In this document: piece after piece, positions 6,905 through 14,207 of the stretch
Layout of the letters: each line of letters opens with the position of its first letter
Numbering within the stretch: position 1 is the first letter of the stretch
Assembly (NCBI GenBank): GCA_900551395.1
Contig: URVX01000003.1
Coordinates: 1-20,558 of the forward strand
Direction of reading: 5' to 3'
Source of the DNA: an uncultured Subdoligranulum sp.
GTDB lineage: Bacteria > Bacillota > Clostridia > Christensenellales > CAG-314
DNA: 20,558 bases
Translations under genes and position numbers: made by a program
Notes under the pieces: generated by a model
The model's database searches: none
Told to the model about the DNA's origin: nothing
The model's input: the letters and a program-made list of their open reading frames with translations, nothing else

Positions 6905-9900
6905 GAATTTTTCTCCCCGCCCGCGTCTTCCAGAGTTTCGGCAGTCACCGACGCAGTCACGCACCTGCTTTGCCTGCCCGACAAATCGTTGAAATCGCAT
7001 ATTTCCGCAAACTCGCAATAGTCGCAGGCGTCCTCGTAAGGCGACTGGCTGGCGTTTCCCTGCGCCATCTCCCTTCCCGCCTGCTCTATCATGCGCCACG
7101 CGTAGTTTACGTAAGCGTCAAGCTGCGCTCTGGTAAGCGCCACTCTGTTCTGTCTGTTGAGCGTGCCGTTTTTGTTGACACGTATATGCAGTCTCTCGCT
7201 TCTGCCGTTTTGTTTAAAAGTCGTGTCGAGTCGGCAAATCGTGTCGACGTCGTCCACAACGCGCCCTCCGAACTCCCTGAATTCGCTTCTTACAAAGTCG
7301 TTGTTCAATTTTTTGTAAAAAAATCCTGCGGGCTCCAGCCCCAGCGCGTCCCGCACGACTTTAAGATATACGGGCAGCTGAAGCTTGACTCCCGCGTAAA
7401 GGTCTTTTTCTCTGAACACCGATTGCCCCCGCTTGTAATCGATTATTATAAATTCCTTTCCGCACCTGTCTATGCGGTCTATTTTTCCCCTGAAGCGTAT
7501 GCCCGCTCCCTCTCCGACCTGAACGGAAGGAGCAGGAAAAGCGGCGTGCGGACCGAACTCCGCCTCGCACTCCACAGGGAAAAATTCGCTGTTTTCGAGC
7601 TGTTCCTTTATTTCGCGGGCAATTTTTACCGTTTCCTCCTTGAGACGGCTCAGATTGTGTCTCGACAGCCTGTCCCGCTGAACAGCCTTGTATCTGTCGC
7701 CGTCGGTAACTGCGTCGAAAATTTTCCGCATGACGTTTTCGTCCGCTTTTTCCACTCCGTGCGCTATGATGAAACGGACGAATTTTTCCAGACAGTCATG
7801 CACTATGCTGCCCAAATCCGTGGGTTTAAGCCGCGCCACGTCCCGTTCCTTCAGCATTAGCCCGCCCTTTGAGAGAAAATGCCTGAACGGACACTTGTAA
7901 AACTCCTCTATGCGCGTGACGCTTGCCGCTCCAGACCTGAAAAACAATTCTTTTCCGTTTTCAAGCCTTATTTCGGGAGTATACGCGCACAAATATTTTT
8001 CAAGCTCGCAGCCAAGCGCTTCGTCCGCGCTTTCCGCCCGCAGATTTTGTCCCTCCGCCCTCGCCTCCAGAGCGCGGTAAACCGCCCAGCGCTTGGAATG
8101 AACGCCGAAATCGGGATTTTGCTCCGCCTCGATCTCGCTTCCGTCCGGTCTGACGTGCGCCTTTTTGAGCGCCCTCACAAAGGAGGACGGCTTGAGTCCG
8201 CTTCCGTCCGAATCCACGCTGCGAAACGAAACATAAAGTCTGTCCTCCGGCTCGAGCAGAAGCATGGCAAGCGCGAAACAGTCGTTTCTGTTGAGCGTGG
8301 CGACGTCCGGAGTCACCCGAAGACCGTTTTTCACGAGCTTTTTTAGATTGTCGTCGTTTAAGAGCGCGGAGTCGCTTCTCAAAAGCGGCAGCTTTCCCTC
8401 GTTGGCGCCTACAACGGCAAGCGTGCGTATATCGTGCCTTAAGGATTTGTCGAGATTGGCTATTTCGACACAGTCGGCGTAAAGCGGCAGTATGCTTACG
8501 TTGACGTCGCCTGCCGCAGCCGAAAAGAAGCCGAGAAACTTTTCGACGTCCACATAAAGACCGCCCGCCGTCTGCCCCAGCTCGTCAAGCACGGCGTCCA
8601 GCTTTTCTCCAGCCTGCAGCGAAAATCTGGCGTAATAGTCCGGCGCCCGGCTTTCAAGCTTTTTTGCCAGCGCTTCAAGCTGCACGTACAAATCGTTTCG
8701 ACGCAAAAAGTCCCTGACGATGTCAACGTATACGGATACCGCAGCCCTGTCCGGCACATCCGTTTCGGCAAGACGGCACAGCCTTTGCCTTACGCGCTCG
8801 GCTGCCTCACGAGTTTCCTCAGGCTCGTCGTCACCCAAATCGAACCGCGAAAAATCGTATCCGAAGTTGTATTTGAGACAAAAATTTTCAAACAGGAACA
8901 CATCTTTTTCGTCTGCGCCGAAAAAATAATTTTTAACTACCGGCAGCACGGAATCCAGCTTCATGTCGGCGCGCTTCATTCTGAAAAAATCGCAAACGAA
9001 ACGGAACAACGAATGACTGTCGAGACTGTATTTTTCATCGAGATAGTACGGTATGTCAAACAAAGAAAAATATCTTCGGATTGCGTCGCGGTATTCATCC
9101 ACGTCGCAGACAACCGTTTTTATGTCGCGATATCTTCCGCCCTGCCTCACGTAACCGTCGATGTAAGCCGCGAGATAAAAAATTTCTTCCTCCGCGTCCG
9201 ACGCGTTTACCAGCGTAAACTGTTCGCGCGTGCACACTGACGGCGCTTGCCGCGAACCGAAAAGCAAGGCTCTTTCCCGCGCCACAAGGCACGGACTGCC
9301 CTCCTCACGCCTGCTTATCTCCTTGAAACCGACCGTTTTTGACGCAACGCGGTTGAGGGACGCGAAAAATTCGTTGGAATACATATATCCCTTTCCCACT
9401 GCGCACGCCGCGTATACTCCTCGCGAAAAACGAACCAGATTTTCCAAAATCGCTTCTTCCTGAACGCTCAGTCCTTCGAAATCGTATATGTAATAAGAGC
9501 TTCTTTTTATCTGCTCCGAGCTGCCGATAGCGTCAAGCAGCGTTTCCAGCTTGTCGGCGGAGTCGAGATACCTGTTTTCCACCGACGCCTGAAAAGCCGA
9601 ATAAATCAACGCGATATCCTTCAGCTTGAGCATAAGCGCCTTGTCGGAGCAAGCGGAAAGCAATTCCTCCGGCTTTATTCTGTTGTACTTCAACAGACTG
9701 ACAACGTCGTAAATTTTGCGTGCGAAGCCCTCCGTGTTTCCCGACTGAGAAAAACAAACCAGCTTGTCGGCGTTCTGTTCTATGACCTTCATCATTTCCA
9801 GCACCGCCATCTGACCGCTGAGCGGCTTCAAGGTCTGCGGCGCGACAAGGCTTGCGTACCGGCTGAAGGTAAACACATGTATGTTGAAGCTTCCCCCGAC

Positions 9901-10059
9901 GGCGTCTAAAAGACTGCGCTCGGCGGCAAGCGAGGCTCTGTCCGGCACAAGCACGATGTGCGGGCTGTCAATATCCCTTCTATCCACCGCCTTGAGCAGC
10001 TCCTCTATGCAGTTTTTCGCCGCCTTTAAGGTATTCGTCTTATAAATAACGAAATTCAT
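6901..10059 (-). CDS. addB: AddB, nuclease and Chi-recognition subunit of AddAB
   Basis: The protein has 1052 residues. The N-terminal half is the degenerate helicase fold (LVPDRASLAAERSLL and VFTFSRYA are typical). In the family this half recognises Chi. The C-terminal RecB-type nuclease has GKIDRIDR near 860 and IIDYKRG near 875, then LQLPVYL. Four cysteines fit the family's structural 4Fe-4S cluster: one in FYKCPFRHFL near 722 and three in CDYCEFAEIC near 1011. The N-terminus YKTNTLKAAKNC stands where Bacillus AddB has a Walker A loop; the G-x4-GK-T/S pattern is absent, so this subunit is unlikely to bind ATP there. The start ATG at 10059 has no Shine-Dalgarno and lies six bases after a consensus -10 box. 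The gene is first in the operon with addA and the membrane protein. Confidence 0.95.
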   Translation of the reverse strand: MNFVIYKTNTLKAAKNCIEELLKAVDRRDIDSPHIVLVPDRASLAAERSLLDAVGGSFNIHVFTFSRYASLVAPQTLKPLSGQMAVLEMMKVIEQNADKLVCFSQSGNTEGFARKIYDVVSLLKYNRIKPEELLSACSDKALMLKLKDIALIYSAFQASVENRYLDSADKLETLLDAIGSSEQIKRSSYYIYDFEGLSVQEEAILENLVRFSRGVYAACAVGKGYMYSNEFFASLNRVASKTVGFKEISRREEGSPCLVARERALLFGSRQAPSVCTREQFTLVNASDAEEEIFYLAAYIDGYVRQGGRYRDIKTVVCDVDEYRDAIRRYFSLFDIPYYLDEKYSLDSHSLFRFVCDFFRMKRADMKLDSVLPVVKNYFFGADEKDVFLFENFCLKYNFGYDFSRFDLGDDEPEETREAAERVRQRLCRLAETDVPDRAAVSVYVDIVRDFLRRNDLYVQLEALAKKLESRAPDYYARFSLQAGEKLDAVLDELGQTAGGLYVDVEKFLGFFSAAAGDVNVSILPLYADCVEIANLDKSLRHDIRTLAVVGANEGKLPLLRSDSALLNDDNLKKLVKNGLRVTPDVATLNRNDCFALAMLLLEPEDRLYVSFRSVDSDGSGLKPSSFVRALKKAHVRPDGSEIEAEQNPDFGVHSKRWAVYRALEARAEGQNLRAESADEALGCELEKYLCAYTPEIRLENGKELFFRSGAASVTRIEEFYKCPFRHFLSKGGLMLKERDVARLKPTDLGSIVHDCLEKFVRFIIAHGVEKADENVMRKIFDAVTDGDRYKAVQRDRLSRHNLSRLKEETVKIAREIKEQLENSEFFPVECEAEFGPHAAFPAPSVQVGEGAGIRFRGKIDRIDRCGKEFIIIDYKRGQSVFREKDLYAGVKLQLPVYLKVVRDALGLEPAGFFYKKLNNDFVRSEFREFGGRVVDDVDTICRLDTTFKQNGRSERLHIRVNKNGTLNRQNRVALTRAQLDAYVNYAWRMIEQAGREMAQGNASQSPYEDACDYCEFAEICDFNDLSGRQSRCVTASVTAETLEDAGGEKNS

Positions 10060-10065
10060 GAAATA

Positions 10066-10094
10066 ATTATAGAACGCTATTTACCCGATGTCAA
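10066..10094 (-). promoter_or_regulatory. Consensus sigma-A promoter of addBA (leaderless start)
   Basis: On the minus strand TTGACA (10094-10089) and TATAAT (10071-10066) are both perfect and separated by 17 bp. Only six bases (TATTTC) lie between the -10 box and the addB ATG, so the normal transcription start would fall at or next to the A of ATG. Confidence 0.9.
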
Positions 10095-10123
10095 TTGACT
10101 TTTTTTTTATTTAATGATATTAT
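10095..10123 (+). promoter_or_regulatory. Divergent promoter of the lipoprotein gene
   Basis: TTGACT (10095-10100) and TATTAT (10118-10123) are 17 bp apart, with a run of T in the spacer. The -35 box touches the -35 box of the addB promoter with no base between them. The expected start near 10130 gives a leader of about 33 bases. That leader includes a small hairpin GCGCA-TTTT-TGCGC (10133-10146). Confidence 0.75.
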
Positions 10124-10162
10124 TTGTTAAATGCGCATTTTTGCGCGTCAATCGGAGAAAAA

Positions 10163-11377
10163 ATGAAAAAATTCCTTTCACTGACAGTTTTGCTGATAAT
10201 GGCTTGCTTTGCTTTGGTCGGATGCGGCTCAAGCGTCGTCGTTCCCGAAGTAAAGCTCCGCTGGTCGGGCTCATCGACCGAAACTCTGACCTACGACGTG
10301 CGGCTTGCAAGCGACTATGAACTGACCTATACTAACTATTACAGCCGTGCCAAAAACAGCGACGGAGAATATGTTTATACGTCAAATCTCGACCAGGTCG
10401 CCCCCTCCAAGGTAGAAAACGGCGTTTATTCCTCAACGATAACTCCCGTTGACGGCAGACAGGGCTACTACAGTCTCAAAACCGAGCTTTCGTTCACAGA
10501 GTTCTATGACGACGCGGCGTTTATAAAGGCGGGCATTTCAGATTTGACGGAGGTCAAGCGCAATTTGACCGTAATGTCGGAAAGCGAAGCCGAAAAAGCC
10601 GGTGCAGACGGAGTATATTCTCCGATAATAGAAAAAACCGAAAACGGCATATTCAGAGTAAACGTCAGCGTAAGCACTCAAGCTGTTTTCAACGGAACAA
10701 ATCTGCTGCCCGACTCGAGCAGCCGCAGCGTCAGAAGCGTTTATGTCGGCAAAGCCGACTGCTCGCTAAACAGCTTCGACACCGACGTTTCATACGACTA
10801 TTCCGCCAAAAGACCGGTAGTCACGGTGCAAAGCTCTCTTTCGGAGGAAGCAATTTCCTTCAGGCTGAAAAAAACCGACACGGTCAAGACCTATGACAAC
10901 GAGCTGCTCTTTTTGCTTTTGAGATGCTTCGACAAGGACGCTCTGGTTTCAAACTCCAGCACCTCTGTCAATCTCGTGGAGGGCAGCTTCGCAAAAGAAC
11001 CCACTACAGTCACCGTCTACACGTCGCAGAATCTTTCAAAGCTTGAGGACTTCAAGGTCGGAGCTGTCTGGGCGGGAGACTATGACTCGTCAAAGGATAC
11101 TGCCGAGCAGAAAGACAAGTTCAACGACAAAAACGAGCTTTGCCGCTATCTCAACGACGGCGAAAATTTCACCGATCTTGACGGCAACCCGATAAATGTA
11201 GTCGGTCGCAATGTTTACATGCTGTACATCGCACCCGTTTCCGGCTTGAATATCATGACCGTTTTCGACAATCAGGAAAGCCTGAACATCGGTCGTAAGC
11301 AAAGATTGCTGCGCGCACAGCAGGGCTATCTGGTTTTCGACCTTAACGAATCGGGAAGAAGCTCGCTCGACATCTGA
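10163..11377 (+). CDS. Putative lipoprotein of unknown function
   Basis: A 404-residue protein. It starts with a lipoprotein signal peptide: MKK, a hydrophobic core LSLTVLLIMACFA, and the lipobox LVGC with Cys21 as the expected lipidated residue. It should therefore be anchored on the outer face of the membrane. The mature part is rich in Ser, Tyr, Asp and beta-prone stretches and has no motif I recognise. An upstream TTG at 10124 in the same frame would precede the signal peptide and is rejected; ATG 10163 has GGAG (10154-10157). It is alone between its promoter and the terminator at 11425-11461. It is divergent from addBA with adjoining promoters, which is not evidence for a shared role. 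Confidence 0.88.
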   Translation: MKKFLSLTVLLIMACFALVGCGSSVVVPEVKLRWSGSSTETLTYDVRLASDYELTYTNYYSRAKNSDGEYVYTSNLDQVAPSKVENGVYSSTITPVDGRQGYYSLKTELSFTEFYDDAAFIKAGISDLTEVKRNLTVMSESEAEKAGADGVYSPIIEKTENGIFRVNVSVSTQAVFNGTNLLPDSSSRSVRSVYVGKADCSLNSFDTDVSYDYSAKRPVVTVQSSLSEEAISFRLKKTDTVKTYDNELLFLLLRCFDKDALVSNSSTSVNLVEGSFAKEPTTVTVYTSQNLSKLEDFKVGAVWAGDYDSSKDTAEQKDKFNDKNELCRYLNDGENFTDLDGNPINVVGRNVYMLYIAPVSGLNIMTVFDNQESLNIGRKQRLLRAQQGYLVFDLNESGRSSLDI

Positions 11378-11424
11378 AGCTGAGACATACGCGAGCTTTT
11401 TGCCGAGTCACAAAAAATCAAATT

Positions 11425-11461
11425 AAAAAGGACGGCTTCGGGTGTCGAAGTCGTCCTTTTT
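11425..11461 (+). terminator. Strong intrinsic terminator after the lipoprotein gene
   Basis: A 16-bp stem joins 11425-11440 to 11446-11461 with one G-U wobble and a GGTGT loop. It starts with AAAAAGGACG and ends in CGTCCTTTTT. The A/T ends make it usable from both sides. Confidence 0.9.
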
Positions 11462-11641
11462 GACAAAAGCATATTTTCCTTATCCGACAGCGCGGAACAT
11501 ATCGATGTTTCCGCCTGTTTTCCTTGTTGTTTATAATTTTGCGGAAGGCTGTTTAAAAGAAATTTCTTATTTGAAAACTGTATTTTTCAGGCTCATCGCC
11601 GAATAGCTCACGCGCTCACGGTATTTTACGCCTAAGCGAGT
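11462..11641. other. Intergenic stretch with no recognisable gene
   Basis: About 180 bases separate the lipoprotein terminator from the end of the minus-strand membrane-protein gene. I see no start codon with a Shine-Dalgarno site, no RNA fold I recognise and no strong promoter; TATAAT at 11532-11537 lacks a -35 partner. No clear terminator for the minus-strand gene is visible either. Confidence 0.5.
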
Positions 11642-12187
11642 TTATGTCTGAAGCGCAAGCTCAGAGCCCAAGCCGATAATCGCAAGTATAAAGACGTAAT
11701 AAAGAAAGAACAGCGCGAACAAGCCCGAAAGCACGATAAGAACGAGCAGATTGAGAAAAATTTTCAAAGCCGTCCCCAGCCTTTCGCAATGCACCAGAGC
11801 GTTGCAGGCGAAAAAGCCCGCCAAAGCGAACAGCAAGCCAACCAGTCCCCCTATCGCCGCCGCCAATCCGCTCGTTTCGGCAGCGCTCACGCCAAGCGCC
11901 GCGCCGAAAGCCAGAAACAGCAACGGCCCGAAAATAAAGATATATTCGTACCATCTGATGTGCCTGAACACCTCTATAGTTACGTCTCCCTCAATCAGAT
12001 TCATGCCCGTCATAAAGCTGCCTACTATCCGAAACTGAAGGAATTCTCCGTCCGAAAGGTTGATTCTGTACGTAGAACCGTCTATTTTCGCGGCCGGTGT
12101 GCCGTTCACCTCAACCTTTATTTTTCTGTCGAATCTGCCGCAGGTTATTTTGTACTCCCTGCCGTGCAACATTTTTATCGCTGTCAC
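11642..12187 (-). CDS. Hypothetical membrane protein with N-terminal soluble domain
   Basis: A 181-residue protein that I cannot assign. Residues 1-75 look like a small beta-sandwich or barrel (alternating strands such as YKITCGRFDRKIKVEVNG and GDVTIEVF). The rest is very hydrophobic, with likely membrane spans at about 81-101, 106-129 and 141-172. GTG at 12187 is preferred as the start because AAGAGGC lies about six bases upstream; ATG at 12172 is the alternative but is some 21 bases from that site. The gene follows the ABC permease by 65 bases, and a good promoter lies in that gap, so it can be transcribed without the transporter. A role with the transporter is possible but not shown. Confidence 0.75.
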   Translation of the reverse strand: MTAIKMLHGREYKITCGRFDRKIKVEVNGTPAAKIDGSTYRINLSDGEFLQFRIVGSFMTGMNLIEGDVTIEVFRHIRWYEYIFIFGPLLFLAFGAALGVSAAETSGLAAAIGGLVGLLFALAGFFACNALVHCERLGTALKIFLNLLVLIVLSGLFALFFLYYVFILAIIGLGSELALQT

Positions 12188-12204
12188 AAAACGCCTCTTT
12201 TCTT

Positions 12205-12234
12205 ATTTTACATCACCCGCAGCCGACTTGTCAA
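12205..12234 (-). promoter_or_regulatory. Internal promoter before the 181-residue membrane protein gene
   Basis: TTGACA (12234-12229, minus strand) is perfect, and TAAAAT (12210-12205) follows after 18 bp. The transcript would begin near 12198, right at the Shine-Dalgarno AAGAGGC, giving a leader of only about 11 bases before GTG. Confidence 0.65.
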
Positions 12235-12252
12235 CCCCGTCCGCGTCCAGAT

Positions 12253-12993
12253 TCAATTTTTGCCGTTTTTCATTTTGCGGCAGAACAACGGAATCGCGGC
12301 GGCAAAGCATAAAACTGCGTAGCCCAGCACAACCGCGACGTTCAACGCCGCGTCGGCTCCCGAATATACGGTTCTCGCCAAATCCACCGCATGCGCAAAG
12401 GGAAAAATATGCGCTATCGTTTCCATAGCCCTTCCCGTCAAAGAGAGGTCGAACCACATTCCCGAAAACAACGCCGAAAAATTGACAAGAGCCCCGCCGC
12501 AAATTCCGCCCACCTGTCTGTCGGTGAACAGAACTCCGCACAGCATGCCGATGCCAAGATACAGCAGCGCCGAAGGAATAAGCGAAAGAAGAAGCAACGC
12601 CGGTTCGCCGTTTAAAGGCAGCCCCAAACAGAATCCCGCCGCGATACACAGCAAAAGCTGCACCCCCGCAACAGGCAGAAAAGGCAGAGTGTAGCCGAGA
12701 ATAAATTGCGCCGCCGATACGGGCGCGGCAAACAAGCGGGACAAAAACGAGGTAGTGCGGTCCTTTGCCAGAATCATCCCCGAAAACAAAGTAAGAAAAG
12801 AAAGACTGAAAACGCACACGGCGGGCACGAGACATTCCGGAGCAAACTGCGCGACAACCTCTACCGTGCTCTTGTTAATCATTGACAAAATCGCAAGCAA
12901 TAATACCGGCAAAGCAATGCCGAACACCGTCGTAAGCGGGTCGCGCAAAATTTCAAGCATGTTGCGCCCGGCAAGCGCGAATATCTTTTTCAT
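12253..12993 (-). CDS. ABC-2 type transporter permease
   Basis: A 246-residue integral membrane protein with about six hydrophobic spans. The amphipathic N-terminus (KKIFALAGRNMLEILRDPL) leads into the first span, as in ABC-2 permeases. The motif region AKDRTTSFLSRLFAAPVS after span two is typical of the cytoplasmic loop that contacts the ATPase. The family exports drugs, lipids, peptides or polysaccharides; the substrate cannot be read here. ATG at 12993 overlaps the ATPase stop (ATGA), with GGAGGAGGAG upstream, so the two subunits are coupled and made together. One permease gene suggests a homodimer. Confidence 0.9.
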   Translation of the reverse strand: MKKIFALAGRNMLEILRDPLTTVFGIALPVLLLAILSMINKSTVEVVAQFAPECLVPAVCVFSLSFLTLFSGMILAKDRTTSFLSRLFAAPVSAAQFILGYTLPFLPVAGVQLLLCIAAGFCLGLPLNGEPALLLLSLIPSALLYLGIGMLCGVLFTDRQVGGICGGALVNFSALFSGMWFDLSLTGRAMETIAHIFPFAHAVDLARTVYSGADAALNVAVVLGYAVLCFAAAIPLFCRKMKNGKN

Positions 12994-13763
12994 ATTCCCG
13001 TCTCCTCCTCCGTTCCCTCTTTGCCGGTAAGCGACAGAAACGCCTGCTCCAGCGTTTTCGCGCCCGCAAGCGTTTTTAAGCCGTCCGCCGTGCCTTCGGC
13101 AAGCAGACGCCCCTTGTCCAAAATGCCGATTCTGTCGGCAAGCTGCTCCGCCTCCTCGAGATAGTGCGTAGTTAAAACTATTGTCAAGCCGTCCTTTTCC
13201 AGCCCCTTTAAAAGCGCGCGCAAATCCTGCCGCGCCCTGACATCGAGACCGAGCGTCGGCTCGTCCAGAAAAACCGTCTCGGGAGCGCTAACCAAAGCCA
13301 TGCCTATGCTAAGCCTCCTGCACAATCCGCCGGAAAGCTTTTTTGCTTTTTCCCCAAACCTGTTTGCCAAACCCATTTTTTCCGCCGTCCGACGCGCCGC
13401 AAGCTTGGCTGCGGCTTTGTCCGCGCCGTAAAGCCGCGCAACAAGCGTCAGATTTTCTTCTACGGTCATATTTCCCGCAGCCGCCGTTTCCTGCGGCGAA
13501 AGATTAAGCGTCCTCTTTGCCTGCATAGGCTGTCTGACGATACTGAAGCCGTTGATAAGCGCGTCGCCCGACGTAGGCGAAAGCAAACCGCAAATCATCT
13601 TTATCAAAGTGGTTTTGCCCGCGCCGTTGGAGCCGAGCAGGGCGTAAATTTCGCCCTTCCTGATTTTCAGGTCGGGTTTGTTTACGACAATTCTGCCGTC
13701 GTAATTTTTCACAATGTCCAGAGCTCTGACCGCATACGTTTCGTTGTCGCCTAAAACTGTCAC
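12990..13763 (-). CDS. ABC transporter ATP-binding protein (exporter type)
   Basis: A 257-residue ATPase with every functional motif: Walker A GSNGAGKTT (44-52), a Q-loop in NLSPQETAA, signature LSGGLCRRLSIG, Walker B VFLDEP followed by the D-loop TLGLD, and the H-loop TTHYLEEAEQLADR. The signature form LSGG-x-x-RR is common in ABC-2/CcmA-like exporters. It should energise the permease encoded directly downstream. The start is GTG at 13763, overlapping the AbrB stop (GTGA), with GGGGAGG four bases upstream; no ATG lies nearby. Regulator, ATPase and permease form one overlapping set. Confidence 0.95.
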   Translation of the reverse strand: MTVLGDNETYAVRALDIVKNYDGRIVVNKPDLKIRKGEIYALLGSNGAGKTTLIKMICGLLSPTSGDALINGFSIVRQPMQAKRTLNLSPQETAAAGNMTVEENLTLVARLYGADKAAAKLAARRTAEKMGLANRFGEKAKKLSGGLCRRLSIGMALVSAPETVFLDEPTLGLDVRARQDLRALLKGLEKDGLTIVLTTHYLEEAEQLADRIGILDKGRLLAEGTADGLKTLAGAKTLEQAFLSLTGKEGTEEETGI

Positions 13764-13990
13764 TTGTCCTCCCCGTTTCCCTTGAACTGCGCGTCCATTA
13801 TTTCCTGCGCAAAATTGAGAAACACATCGTTTTTGACTATTGCAAGCCCTTGATTTACATCTCCCAAAACAAGCAAAACGTCTCCCGCGCTTATGCCGAA
13901 AACCTCTCTTGCCTTTTTGGGAATAACTATCTGTCCCTTTTCTCCGACAGTAACCGTTCCGAATATATATTTCCCCTGCGGCGCCGCCAT
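13760..13990 (-). CDS. AbrB/SpoVT-type DNA-binding regulator
   Basis: A 76-residue protein with a swapped-hairpin AbrB domain: GTVTVGEKGQIVIPKKAREV followed by FGISAGDVLLVLGD is the typical strand-helix-strand pattern. Such proteins dimerise through this domain and bind DNA. It is followed without a gap by the ABC ATPase gene, an arrangement often seen in Clostridia, so it probably regulates the transporter and itself. The start is ATG 13990 with GGGAGGT (13996-14002 region). Three 9-base direct repeats overlap its promoter and are candidate binding sites. The short C-terminal tail is Asp/Asn rich with no second domain. Confidence 0.92.
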   Translation of the reverse strand: MAAPQGKYIFGTVTVGEKGQIVIPKKAREVFGISAGDVLLVLGDVNQGLAIVKNDVFLNFAQEIMDAQFKGNGEDK

Positions 13991-14018
13991 AAAAACCTCC
14001 CGTACGTAAGAATATTTA

Positions 14019-14045
14019 TACTTTTCCTACTTATCATACTTTTTT
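14019..14045 (-). repeat. Three 9-bp direct repeats over the AbrB operon promoter
   Basis: TACTT occurs at 14019, 14028 and 14037 on the plus strand, so three units of nine bases run head to tail. They cover the -10 box (14033-14038) and the likely start of the AbrB-ABC transcript. This is a plausible autoregulatory operator. Confidence 0.6.
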
Positions 14046-14061
14046 CAATCGATTTCGTCAA
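14033..14061 (-). promoter_or_regulatory. Promoter of the AbrB-ABC transporter operon
   Basis: On the minus strand TTGACG (14061-14056) and TATGAT (14038-14033) are separated by 17 bp. The -10 box lies about 43 bases before the AbrB ATG. It is divergent from the riboswitch promoter, with the two -35 boxes 18 bp apart. Confidence 0.8.
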
Positions 14062-14079
14062 GCGAATTTCAAGATTTCC

Positions 14080-14108
14080 TTGACAAAATAAGGGCGACGT
14101 GTTAAAAT
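14080..14108 (+). promoter_or_regulatory. Promoter of the riboswitch-FAD dehydrogenase transcript
   Basis: TTGACA (14080-14085) is perfect, and TAAAAT (14103-14108) follows after 17 bp. Transcription should begin near 14115, about 28 bases before the riboswitch P1 stem, leaving an mRNA leader of roughly 185 bases. Confidence 0.85.
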
Positions 14109-14142
14109 TTTTCGGCGTGGCAAAGGCCGCGAAAAAAACCAA

Positions 14143-14207
14143 GCATATATAGTCTCCGCGAAACGGGCGGAGAGTTTCTACCGACAGCCTGCCAGTCGAC
14201 TATATGC
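14143..14207 (+). promoter_or_regulatory. Purine-class riboswitch aptamer (C74, guanine-type)
   Basis: The three-way junction can be drawn base by base. P1 is 14143-14149 with 14201-14207 (7 bp). P2 is CTCCGC/GCGGAG with the 7-base loop GAAACGG. J2/3 is the near-invariant AGTTTCTACC (14173-14182). P3 is 14182-14198. Using xpt numbering, U22, U47, U51, A73 and C74 are all present. C74 (14200) would pair with guanine or hypoxanthine, whereas adenine switches have U there. Odd points: J1/2 reads TAGT instead of the usual TAAT (A24 to G), P3 holds an A-A mismatch, and L3 is short (CCTGC), although its two C can still pair with the GG of L2. It overlaps the terminator that follows. Confidence 0.85.

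Noticed and set aside
6905..7099. N-terminal extension of AddA upstream of 6904
   Set aside because: It overlaps addB in another frame, lacks AddA similarity, and ATG 6904 has a proper Shine-Dalgarno and starts with the family's FTQNQ motif.
11462..11600. Minus-strand open frame across the intergenic stretch
   Set aside because: No start codon with a ribosome-binding site, no recognisable protein features, and it runs through the lipoprotein terminator.
11789..12322. Plus-strand open frame of 177 codons
   Set aside because: It is antisense to two membrane-protein genes with clear hydrophobic spans and has Arg/Gln-rich shadow composition.
14143..14207. Adenine riboswitch reading of the leader
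   Set aside because: The ON-type layout recalls pbuE, but position 74 is C (14200), not the U that adenine switches use.
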